Made by a program: the position numbers and the translations under genes. Source: JAJPIG01 sp035531675 (lineage in GTDB: Bacteria; Desulfobacterota; Binatia; Binatales; Binataceae). Taken from it: a stretch of DNA of 64,000 nucleotides. Positions 27,930-35,574 of this stretch are shown in pieces. The notes beneath the pieces are model-generated. The model did no database searches. It was not told the origin of the DNA and saw nothing but the letters and a program-made list of their open reading frames with translations. How positions within the stretch are numbered: position 1 is the first letter of the stretch; each line of letters opens with the position of its first letter. The DNA lies in NCBI GenBank assembly GCA_035531675.1, contig DATKSL010000039.1, forward strand, positions 1 through 64,000. The letters are read 5' to 3'.

Positions 27930-28844
27930 TCAGCCGGCCAGGCGCGCGAGCTGGACCGCGGCGGGAAAGTTTTCGGCGTTCACCTTCACCTCGTAATCGC
28001 CGAATGAGCGCGGCGTTTTCACCTCGGGCTTGCGGGTGACAGTTATTCGCTCGAACAGGCGCTGCGCAGGCGCGTTGCCAAGCGGGCTCTCATGGCTGAA
28101 CACATAAAGCCCCTGCACCGCCATCATCCCTCGCGCCGCGGAGCGGTCGAGGTCGAACATGTTCTGGAGCGCGCTCCAGAACAGCTCGAGGTCTTCCCTA
28201 TCGGCGCCGGTCTGTTTCGCGAAATGGGGGTTGAAGAAGCCGTGCGCAAGGTAAAGCCCATACGGCACCATCGCCTTGCGCCCCATCTCGGTACGCTTGC
28301 CGCCTTCGCCTTCGCCGCCCTCCTCGGAAACCACCACTTCCGTATCTTGCACCCTGGTGACGGCGACGCGAGTGATGGACAGGTCGAGCGGCACGATCTT
28401 GTCGATCGAGCGGGCAAAGGTGAGCTGCAGCGGCCCCCGGACCTGGCCGCAGTTGACGCCAGTGGTCATCACCGCGCCAAACATCCGGATGTCGTAAAAA
28501 TCCTTGCACATCCATTCCCGGGCTTTCTCTACGTCCGAGGCCTTCTGCTTCGCGCCGGTTGATTTGAGGCCTAACGCGCTGTAAGCGCGCTCGTGCTGCG
28601 TGTTGAGCGCAGTCCCGCTCTGCACATAGATCTTGAAGTGGTCATGTTCGCCGCGGACCGCGTCCACATAATCGCGCACCTTGCGCTTGAGTGCGACGTC
28701 GGTGACCAGCCCCTGCATCGTCTCGGGATCGACGCGGGGTAGATTGCCGGCGTCGGGATCGCCGTTGGGATTGCCGTCGGCCACGTCGAAAAGATAGACA
28801 AAATCATGCCGCCGGTTCACATCCGAATGAATGCTTTCAGCCAT
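27930..28844 (-). CDS. cas7: Cas7c (Csd2) Cascade backbone protein
   Basis: A 304-residue RAMP protein that coats the crRNA. The family's N-terminus is clear: FVYLFDVADGNPNGDPDAGN, then LPRVDPETMQGLVTDVALKR. A MFGAVMTTGVNCGQVRGPLQ segment (glycine-rich region) and VVPYGLYLAHGFFNPHFAKQ-like stretches follow. The start has GGGAG nine bases upstream. It is followed by cas4 after 7 bp. Confidence 0.97.
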   Translation of the reverse strand: MAESIHSDVNRRHDFVYLFDVADGNPNGDPDAGNLPRVDPETMQGLVTDVALKRKVRDYVDAVRGEHDHFKIYVQSGTALNTQHERAYSALGLKSTGAKQKASDVEKAREWMCKDFYDIRMFGAVMTTGVNCGQVRGPLQLTFARSIDKIVPLDLSITRVAVTRVQDTEVVVSEEGGEGEGGKRTEMGRKAMVPYGLYLAHGFFNPHFAKQTGADREDLELFWSALQNMFDLDRSAARGMMAVQGLYVFSHESPLGNAPAQRLFERITVTRKPEVKTPRSFGDYEVKVNAENFPAAVQLARLAG

Positions 28845-28895
28845 TGATAGTTTCTCCCAGTTTGCGCGATGCGTGGGCTAGCCTTTCTGTCTTTC

Positions 28896-30617
28896 CTACT
28901 CCGATCTTTCGTGCTCCTCGATTTCAGCGGCTCTTCTAGCCGCCCTCGTTTCCTTCGCTTGGGCGCTATCATGGGCCCGCTGATGATAGTAGCCGAGCGA
29001 GAAGAGCCCTTGCTCCTCGAGCGTCAGCGTGGAAGGAAACGAACCAATCCCGCCCATGATCTCCTCCATCCGACGCTGAAGGGCGATATACGCCCCGCGC
29101 CAGTCGCGCTCGAGCTTGGCGAGATGCGGCTGCACTCCGCGCAACAGGCGCGGGAAAACCGAAAGCGGTGCGGAAGACGCGCTGCCGTAGAAGCGCGAAA
29201 CGATGGTCGCGCCAGCGCCGATCCCGGGAATCGCGAGACGCTGCGCCTGCTCCAGGACTGCGAGCAACCGCCCGCAACGGTAGGCCGGATCCTGATTTTC
29301 GGAATCGAGTTGCACCATTCTGTCCTCTCCTGTTGCTTCCGGGCGGGAGCATAGAACGAGTTTGATCAAAGCCGCGCGCCAATGGGTGACGCCCTGCTCG
29401 GCACGGTTTCGTCTAACCGCCTCGTAGAGCAGGTCGAACGGAAGCGGCGCGCCGACCATCGCGCTGCGGAGCAGCGCGCGAGGAACAGGCGGAGACAGAT
29501 CGCGCAGTTCCCGCACGGTAGCGCCGGCCAGCGCCGTCAGTCCCAAGGGGCGCGGCTCTTCACCGAAAGCCGTGACAATGCGCTGCCGCTCGAACCATCG
29601 GGTGAGATTCGCGCGGACCTGGTTCACGGTCGTGTCGATCCAGTCACGGACCACCACCCGTCCGCCGCTGGCGGATAGAGCAGCGGCATAAAAGGCCGTA
29701 TCCTTAACTTCGGCCGCGATTCGTCCGCCGCGGACCGAATCGATAAGCGCCCGCACCTGCTCCGGGCGCGGGTTGGTCAGAAAGTCGCGAAAAGAAAACT
29801 GCGATGGCTCGCGGGTCCAGAAGATGAAAGCGCTGCCGGCGACGACGATATGGTTCCCGTCGCTCGCGAGCAGATGGTTGGCGCCGCGGGTGAAACGTTC
29901 CCCGCATCGCGCGCAGGTGGGAGCGACCAGCGAGGCCTTCAGACCATAGGATTCAAACGCGTCCGCGTTGGCGGAGACGATCGCAGTCCCGGAGGTTTGG
30001 CCGCGTGGTATCCCTTTAATCTTTGCTTGCAGGCGCGAGAGTACCGGGCGGGTCTCTGCGCACACCACGCACTGCATCACGTGAGCCTTTTCGCCTTCTG
30101 CGTGCGCGGGGTCGTGCTCATCGGCCCAGAAGCGCTGCACGGCAGGCAGGTCGCTCGGGAACGTACCGTTCACGCGAAAGCTGACCGCTGCGCCGCGATC
30201 GAAATCTTCGCCGAGTCTCAGCTTCGCCGCCTCACGGCTTTCCAGGAAACGCAGCACCGCGCGGACCTCATTCAGCTCCGTCCGCTCGGCACATCCTCGG
30301 AGCAGCTCTAGGTACGAGCGGTGGCATTCCTCTACTCGCTCGGCAGGGGAATCCTCGCGTCGAAGACCGAGCGTGTATTCGGAGTTGCTGGCGAACAGGA
30401 TCGGCTTGATTCCGCTGGAGCGCTGAATCTGCGGAACTAGCCTGCGCTGTCCGCGGCGCGTGCGAGGGTTTGCCGGCTCCGCGGTGTCGACAGGCTCGGG
30501 AGTGAGCAGATTGCCGTCCGAATCCAGCTCGATGATGTAGCGGACCGGTGCCTCCGCATAGAGCATCGGCCACGGCTCCAGCCGATCCGAATATTCGGCA
30601 AGCCGTCTAAGCAGCAT
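28896..30617 (-). CDS. cas8c: Cas8c (Csd1) large subunit
   Basis: About 573 residues. It begins MLLRRLAEYSDRLEPWPMLY and contains the Csd1-type PVRYIIELDSDG near the N-terminus. Other typical stretches are HVMQCVVCAETRPVLSRLQ, IKGIPRGQTSGTAIVSANAD, FESYGL and later FSLGYYHQRA near the C-terminus. In type I-C this subunit recognises the PAM, and an internal start usually yields a Cas11c small subunit. The ATG at 30617 has GGAGG five bases upstream. It overlaps the cas5c stop by 11 bp, so the longer ORF to 30698 is rejected. Confidence 0.97.
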   Translation of the reverse strand: MLLRRLAEYSDRLEPWPMLYAEAPVRYIIELDSDGNLLTPEPVDTAEPANPRTRRGQRRLVPQIQRSSGIKPILFASNSEYTLGLRREDSPAERVEECHRSYLELLRGCAERTELNEVRAVLRFLESREAAKLRLGEDFDRGAAVSFRVNGTFPSDLPAVQRFWADEHDPAHAEGEKAHVMQCVVCAETRPVLSRLQAKIKGIPRGQTSGTAIVSANADAFESYGLKASLVAPTCARCGERFTRGANHLLASDGNHIVVAGSAFIFWTREPSQFSFRDFLTNPRPEQVRALIDSVRGGRIAAEVKDTAFYAAALSASGGRVVVRDWIDTTVNQVRANLTRWFERQRIVTAFGEEPRPLGLTALAGATVRELRDLSPPVPRALLRSAMVGAPLPFDLLYEAVRRNRAEQGVTHWRAALIKLVLCSRPEATGEDRMVQLDSENQDPAYRCGRLLAVLEQAQRLAIPGIGAGATIVSRFYGSASSAPLSVFPRLLRGVQPHLAKLERDWRGAYIALQRRMEEIMGGIGSFPSTLTLEEQGLFSLGYYHQRAHDSAQAKETRAARRAAEIEEHERSE

Positions 30618-31272
30618 GTTTGCCTCCGTTGCCGTAAAGCGGCGGCACGCGCAGCACCCCGTGCTCCAGGTGGGCGTTGAAGAAGCGGGGAACCCCACCG
30701 CTCGAGCCGTCAGAAGCGTAATTGAGATCGAACAGCATTGGACCGAGGTCTTCGGTCACCCCGATCGGCCGTTCACCGCCGTCGGGCGGCCCGAAGGCGG
30801 CGGAAAACTCTCGGCATCCGAAGTATGGCGTCGAAAAGCATCGCCCATCGCGCACCCGGCGGCGGAACTGATCGCGGTACTTGGCGGGATCATCGGTCGC
30901 GTGCGAACGCAGGACGACTTGCGCGGTGATCACGTAATCGACATCGCGAAGCGCAAGCGTATGGCGCTGGGCGCGACTCCTCGGATCATCGGCGCGGTAG
31001 CCACCGCCTTCGTCAGCCCACGACTGCGCGGCGCGGAAGCTCTGCCGGTCATTGACCTCGTTGCGGAGAATCGAAAAGTAGCGGATCGGCTTTAGAATAG
31101 AGATGCTCTCGACCTGCCAGGAGAACTCCGGCTTCCAGAAAATCGCCTCGAGTATTCCGCGTGCGGCGGACGGGGTCGGAATTGGATACGTGACCCGTTC
31201 CACCTTCATCTCGGGGCGCGTGAAACAGGCCAATTCGCCCCATACCCTTACCGACAGCGGTGCCTCGGCCAT
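30607..31272 (-). CDS. cas5c: Cas5c (crRNA-processing RAMP)
   Basis: About 221 residues. It begins MAEAPLSVRVWGELACFTRP, followed by YPIPTPSAARGILEAIFWKP, the signature of the type I-C Cas5 (Cas5d). In this subtype Cas5 replaces Cas6 and cuts the pre-crRNA hairpin. GGAGG stands eight bases upstream of the ATG at 31272, which is preferred over the ATG at 31302 inside the cas3 end. It overlaps cas8c. Confidence 0.96.
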   Translation of the reverse strand: MAEAPLSVRVWGELACFTRPEMKVERVTYPIPTPSAARGILEAIFWKPEFSWQVESISILKPIRYFSILRNEVNDRQSFRAAQSWADEGGGYRADDPRSRAQRHTLALRDVDYVITAQVVLRSHATDDPAKYRDQFRRRVRDGRCFSTPYFGCREFSAAFGPPDGGERPIGVTEDLGPMLFDLNYASDGSSGGVPRFFNAHLEHGVLRVPPLYGNGGKHAA

Positions 31273-31291
31273 TCGATGGGCCTCCTTTCGC

Positions 31292-33463
31292 TCATATGAC
31301 AAGGTCCGTCAGTACAGGATCGTCAGCGGTGAGGCCGCGGATCGGATCGTAGCCGCCGAGCCATTCGCCGATCCCGCCTGTGATCTCGCGGATCAGGCCG
31401 CGTGCGCGGAATCGAGCCGCCGCATCCGTTCGTACCGGAACGATCCAAGGTTGCAGGCGCCGCATCAACTGACGTCCTTCTGGCGCGCCCGCGCGAAGCC
31501 GGTCAACGATTTTGCGAATGCGCCGCTGCTCCCCGGATGAGCCATAAAAGACCACGACGCTTTCGTTGAGGTCGTCGATCATCCGGAAACGCGCTGCCAC
31601 TTGGGGGTAGTCGAACGAGCGGCGCAGTTTCTGGATACCTTCGCGGTCAGTAACTAGACTGTCAAAGAGCCGCTTGAAATAAGCAACCGCGATCGAAGCG
31701 TCGTTCGCATCCATCGCGGACTTCCCCGGTCCGGCCAAGATCGCGGAGGTTACTCCCGTCGCCGTTTTGTAAAACCCGGGCGGAAGTCCCCCGGTTTGCG
31801 GCGTAAAAATGATCACGCGCCCCTTCTCCGGAAGCCGACCCTCGCGGTTGCATCGTCCGGCAGCCTGAATAATCGAGTCGAGCGGCCCCATCGCGCGCAT
31901 CACCAGGGGAAAATCAAGATCGACGCCCGCCTCGATGACCTGGGTGGAAACCAGGCGGCACGGCGCGCCAGCTGCAAGTCGTTCGCGGACGGACGCGATC
32001 ACGGCGTGGCGATGAGCGCCACAGAGCAGGGTTGAAAGGTGAAGCGCGTCAGGGTCGCCCAGGGCATCAAGCAGGGCGATCGCGTCGCGCTTGGTATTCA
32101 CCACGGTGAGGCACTGATCGGCTGAGCGCATCAGTCGGGCGCATTCATCCCATCCGATTGGCTGATCGGTAAGCCACTCGTATCGGACGCGATTCAGAAT
32201 CCCGAAGAACCGCCTTGGCTCGGGCACGATCTCGCGCGCGCCGAGGGCCGCAAAACCTGGAATTGCTTCGAACGCGGGCTGCGTTGCCGTCGAGACAACG
32301 ACAGTGGTTCCGTAATGTATGCATAGTTCGCTCAGAGCATCGAGGATCGGGGTCAGGAGATGGGCGGGCAGCGCCTGGGCTTCGTCCAAGATGATGACGC
32401 TGCGAGCGAGTCGATGGAGTTTTCGCGTGTGGCTGGTCGAGTTAGAAAACAAGCTCTCGAACAGCTGGACGGTGGTGGTTACGATGATCGGAGCGTCCCA
32501 GTTCTCGGCGGCGAGCTTCGCCCACACGGCGAGGTTGTGAAAATCGCCTGCGTCGGTATCTTCGAGACGAACCGCACTGTGATGCTCGAGTACGGCGGCT
32601 TTGCCTAGGATTCTCCGATATACGTCGGCAGTCTGCTCGGTGATGCTGATGAACGGGACCGCCATCACTACGCGGCCAAGTCCGTGACGCAGCGCGTGGC
32701 GAAGGGCAAACGCCATCGCGGATCGGGTCTTGCCGCCGCCGGTCGGAACGCTGAGGCGGAAGAATCCGGTCGATTGATCGGCGGCCGACAGGCAGGCCTC
32801 GAAGATTTCATGGCGCGCCAGACTGACGGGATCTGAGTGCCGGCCGGAAAAGCGGGTCTGGTCCTGCTCGAAGCGGCTCCAGAGCAATTCGATTGCCGGT
32901 GCACCAGAGCGGCCGGCAGACTTGTCAGGACGGAAGTGCCGCTCCGTGTCGAGGTAGTCGGCATCGACCAGTGCGGAAAAGAGCATCCGGACGAAGAACT
33001 CAGCTGAGCAAGAATCCCGCTCGATGAACTCGGGAAGAGAAAGTCGTGCGTTCGGAACCAGGTTTGGGAGCTCAGCTGCGGCCCTCGCGATAGCCTTGGA
33101 TAGATCGGGCTCCTTTGCCCTACCATCCAGCCAGCTCCGGAACTCTTCCAATGATTTGAGACCACCGTGGTGGCCCTGGATCACCAGCGCAGCGAGGCCT
33201 AGATGCTCACTTCCGAGCTTTGCACCCGCAGCCTTGTGATCCGGACCGCGAATCTTCACTCCCGGTTTGTCTTCGCAATCACCGAGATACTCCTGGAACG
33301 CTACCCGAAACTTGCCGACGTCGTGCCAGAGGCCCGCGTAGTAGGCAAGTTCCCGCGCAGAGAGGGGTTCGCCGAATCGACCCGCGAGATTCGCGACCTC
33401 GCAAAGATGGGTGATGAGATCATGCCGAACACCCTGGGAGTTCCTTGAGTGCGCGAACGGCAA
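31292..33463 (-). CDS. cas3: CRISPR-associated helicase-nuclease Cas3
   Basis: A 723-residue protein with an N-terminal HD nuclease (H14, and H47-D48 in YYAGLWHDVGKFR, followed by HKAAGAKLG). The SF2 helicase part has Walker A VPTGGGKTRSA, box II IILDEAQALPAHLL, VVSTATQPAF, and later STQVIEAGVDLDFPLV and QAAGRCNREGRLPEKG. It unwinds and degrades target DNA after Cascade binding. The start is TTG with GGAGG eight bases upstream. It opens the cas operon; no intact gene precedes it on this strand for several hundred bases. Confidence 0.97.
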   Translation of the reverse strand: MPFAHSRNSQGVRHDLITHLCEVANLAGRFGEPLSARELAYYAGLWHDVGKFRVAFQEYLGDCEDKPGVKIRGPDHKAAGAKLGSEHLGLAALVIQGHHGGLKSLEEFRSWLDGRAKEPDLSKAIARAAAELPNLVPNARLSLPEFIERDSCSAEFFVRMLFSALVDADYLDTERHFRPDKSAGRSGAPAIELLWSRFEQDQTRFSGRHSDPVSLARHEIFEACLSAADQSTGFFRLSVPTGGGKTRSAMAFALRHALRHGLGRVVMAVPFISITEQTADVYRRILGKAAVLEHHSAVRLEDTDAGDFHNLAVWAKLAAENWDAPIIVTTTVQLFESLFSNSTSHTRKLHRLARSVIILDEAQALPAHLLTPILDALSELCIHYGTTVVVSTATQPAFEAIPGFAALGAREIVPEPRRFFGILNRVRYEWLTDQPIGWDECARLMRSADQCLTVVNTKRDAIALLDALGDPDALHLSTLLCGAHRHAVIASVRERLAAGAPCRLVSTQVIEAGVDLDFPLVMRAMGPLDSIIQAAGRCNREGRLPEKGRVIIFTPQTGGLPPGFYKTATGVTSAILAGPGKSAMDANDASIAVAYFKRLFDSLVTDREGIQKLRRSFDYPQVAARFRMIDDLNESVVVFYGSSGEQRRIRKIVDRLRAGAPEGRQLMRRLQPWIVPVRTDAAARFRARGLIREITGGIGEWLGGYDPIRGLTADDPVLTDLVI

Positions 33464-33499
33464 AACAGCTCCCTCCGCTAGCGAGCCGTTGAAATGCTG

Positions 33500-33697
33500 T
33501 TAGTTTTCGTCAAGTACCGCGAACCCCTCGTTTGATCGTATGTAGTACAACACTCCCCAGAAAGGGCAAACCTCAAAGCTTTCGCCCCGAACTCGGGATC
33601 GTCTCCTCAGCCCTGATGGCGCATATCTATCAAACCTCGTAAGGGTCTGGGCGGTGAGCCGTGTTATTCCTCGGTCGACGAAAACGAGATGCAGCAA
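33500..33697 (-). CDS. small hypothetical ORF upstream of cas3
   Basis: A frame of 65 residues with a TTG start preceded by GGGGGA. It reads like a folded protein (LVFVDRGITRLTAQTLTRF, then FEVCPFWGVLYYIRSNEG). The frame stays open upstream to a TGA near 33735 without an ATG, so it may be the tail of a decayed gene. No family was recognised. Confidence 0.35.
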   Translation of the reverse strand: MLHLVFVDRGITRLTAQTLTRFDRYAPSGLRRRSRVRGESFEVCPFWGVLYYIRSNEGFAVLDEN

Positions 33698-33720
33698 ATC
33701 CCCCAGGCCAGTGATGACCG

Positions 33721-33861
33721 ATGGCGCATAGCGTCAGAGACCGGATCGTGTCTAAGAATATCGTTGCCAACGGTGAACCCGCTAAAAAAAAGCTGCGCGG
33801 TCTGAGAGAAGGTCAGCGGGTGGGGTGGGATCGCGACAATCGGATGGTCAAAAGCCCTTGA
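33721..33861 (+). CDS. possible 46-residue basic protein
   Basis: ATG 33721 to TGA 33861 encodes a small basic peptide (MAHSVRDRIVSKNIVANGEP, then KKKLRGLREGQRVGWDRD). It is on the strand opposite to the cas operon. A convincing ribosome binding site is missing, and the 3' part overlaps the end of the HExxH remnant. This is weak evidence. Confidence 0.25.
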   Translation: MAHSVRDRIVSKNIVANGEPAKKKLRGLREGQRVGWDRDNRMVKSP

Positions 33862-34330
33862 CGGGTAAGGGATCCCCGAGCGGGCGAGCGGTAGCAGAAT
33901 CTAGGTTCCATTGTAGAATCCACCGGGCGCCGTCCCTTACCGGCTCCGATCTCAAGCCTTATCAACTTTCGCTTTGCGTCTTCCACTAGGCGCTCGAACG
34001 GTCCACCGTGTTTCAAGTGCAGCTTGCGCACGTGTGTTAATTCGTGAATCAGCGTCCCGATCACGCCGTCAAACTGATACGGCTCCGGATAGGTCTGGAA
34101 GAAGTCGCGCCATCGCGGCCCACGCGCTAGTTCATTCTTGATCGAGGTCATCAGCACGACCCGATAGTTAAGCTCGATCGTACTGGTGGGATCGTTGCAG
34201 AAGCCTTTCAGGCTGTCACCCTCGCCGCCGGCAAACGCGCCCGGCTCTGTCCGGTTGAAGTAGAAAACCGTCCAGCCTTCGGGCCACCGCTCATTAGACC
34301 AGATACTGCCGACCGGGCTCCGCGGTGCTC
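33813..34330 (-). pseudogene. HExxH zinc-protease-like ORF lacking a start
   Basis: A coding-looking frame runs from a TAA near 34333 to a stop at 33813. It holds WSNERWPEGWTVFYFNRT, FAGGEGDSLKGFC, then FDGVIGTLIHELTHVRKLHL, where HELTH is a HExxH zinc site. There is no ATG upstream of the conserved part; the first usable start (GTG about 34157) would cut off some 60 coding-like residues. Another frame (34208-34489) overlaps its start, suggesting an old frameshift. It resembles peptidase-like domains of unknown role that sit near the ends of islands. Confidence 0.5.
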
Positions 34331-34615
34331 GAAAAGGCTCTTAGACTCCGGCTGGGTCGAATTACGGCGGGGACATCGTTCGGGCAAAGTCGGGGCACGG
34401 TTGGAAAGATTTAGTTGTAAATTCACGAGGTTAAAGATGGGCAGAAGATTGTTAATCTGCGGCGCGGGCGCCTTGACCTTGCCCGTCACTTTGCCCGAAC
34501 TATCATGCTCTATCGGTTTCGAGCGGTCTCTATCGATTGCGCGGTGGGCTGGAAAAGCGTGGATAGTGGCTGATGGTTGCCGATCGTGCTCGACAGTCCC
34601 TGCCCTACGGGATGG

Positions 34616-34665
34616 CTGAAAATCTTCGTGTCGAGTGTTCGATTCACTCCCTGCCCACCATTAAA
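34616..34665 (+). repeat. attachment site attR (tRNA-Phe 3' half copy)
   Basis: Identical to 17288-17337 over 50 bp. The 5' half of the tRNA is absent here (GATGG precedes CTGAAAATC), so this is a displaced fragment rather than a second tRNA. It marks the right end of the island. Confidence 0.95.
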
Positions 34666-34888
34666 TTCACGAAACAATAGAGCGACGCTTTACGCCCATC
34701 GCGCGGCGGATCTCGATCGGCTGCGAGCGAAGCCCCGGCGCCTCAGGCTGCCGAAAACCCGTGGTCGTCGAAGCATCCAGAACCGCACTGGTTTGATCTG
34801 GATTTTGGTTAACAACCGTGACAAAAGACTAGGGTCCTCTGTCGGATTATCACGACACGTGACGACGATTAAGCGAACGAGGGATTAA

Positions 34889-35443
34889 ATGAAACGAAGT
34901 TCCGCTATTAGTGTTATGAGCGCGCTATTGCTGCTGATAGCGACCGGCGTCCAGGCGAAGAATGTCAGCGTACAAATAAAGGGCGCGGTCAGCTCGCCGA
35001 GTACGGGTGTCTGTGCAACCGGATACGCGGCGCAATGCGCCTCCGGTAACTGCTACACGATTGTGCCGGCCGGTCCCATCAAGGTTAGCGGCACTTTCGG
35101 CAAGGGCACGGTGACTGCGATGTGCGTCACGCTCGACGTGGGCAACAACGTCAGCGAGGCCGATACCAACGATACCTGCGGGCCGATTTTCGGTGACCTG
35201 TTGATTGAAGTCTCGGTCACCAAGAAGCACGTGACAACCGTGACGGATACCGCGGCCAACATCACCGGGGCGTTCTGTCATCATCAGGCCAATGCGAACA
35301 ACTCGATGATCGAGGCCGGCTGGGCTATCGACGGGGCGGATTCGACCGATACTGCGGCGACCGGCTGGGGGACGATCACCGGCACCAACAACAAAAAAAC
35401 CGGCGTAATGCTGCTCAACATGAAAGGCAGCTTGACGCCGTAA
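34889..35443 (+). CDS. secreted protein of unknown function
   Basis: A 184-residue protein with a Sec signal peptide (MKRSSAISVMSALLLLIATGVQAK, cleavage after QA). The mature part is Thr/Gly/Asn-rich and probably beta-rich. It contains six Cys (CATGYAAQCASGNC, MC, TC, FC), which suggests disulphide bonds outside the cytoplasm. GAGGGA stands upstream of the ATG. It is the first chromosomal gene after the island. No family was recognised. Confidence 0.75.
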   Translation: MKRSSAISVMSALLLLIATGVQAKNVSVQIKGAVSSPSTGVCATGYAAQCASGNCYTIVPAGPIKVSGTFGKGTVTAMCVTLDVGNNVSEADTNDTCGPIFGDLLIEVSVTKKHVTTVTDTAANITGAFCHHQANANNSMIEAGWAIDGADSTDTAATGWGTITGTNNKKTGVMLLNMKGSLTP

Positions 35444-35470
35444 TTCCGGGATTGCCAGATTGAAAAGCAG

Positions 35471-35507
35471 GCGTCTGGCTGTGAGCCGTTGCTCAGCATC
35501 CAGACGC
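35471..35507. terminator. hairpin downstream of the secreted-protein gene
   Basis: GCGTCTGG (35471-35478) pairs with CCAGACGC (35500-35507), and an inner GAGC-CGTT-GCTC hairpin stacks inside. It lies 28 bp after the stop codon. There is no T tract, so a rho-independent terminator role is plausible but not certain. Confidence 0.4.
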
Positions 35508-35574
35508 TCGGCGAGCCATCGATGCGGCGGGGAATCCCCCGCCAGCATCCGGGCCCACGGGAGGTTCGATTAGA

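Larger units (their letters stand above)
17288..34665. mobile_element. tRNA-Phe-integrated genomic island carrying type I-C CRISPR-Cas
   Basis: A 50-bp perfect direct repeat (tRNA-Phe 3' half plus TTAAA) bounds about 17.3 kb. The integrase gene lies immediately inside the intact-tRNA end and reads toward it, as is usual for tyrosine-recombinase islands. Inside are an RHH protein, an excisionase-like HTH protein, a CHC2/Toprim primase with iteron-like repeats, envelope-protein cargo, an IS3 remnant and a complete type I-C CRISPR-Cas locus. Parts of the interior (19.2-22 kb) are visibly more AT-rich than the chromosome. No conjugation, capsid, terminase or portal gene is seen, so it may depend on a helper, as satellites do. 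The primase and excisionase look intact, so it may still be mobile. Confidence 0.9.

Noticed and set aside
34616..34665. second tRNA-Phe
   Set aside because: Only the 3' half is present; the 5' half is missing, so it is the attR copy.
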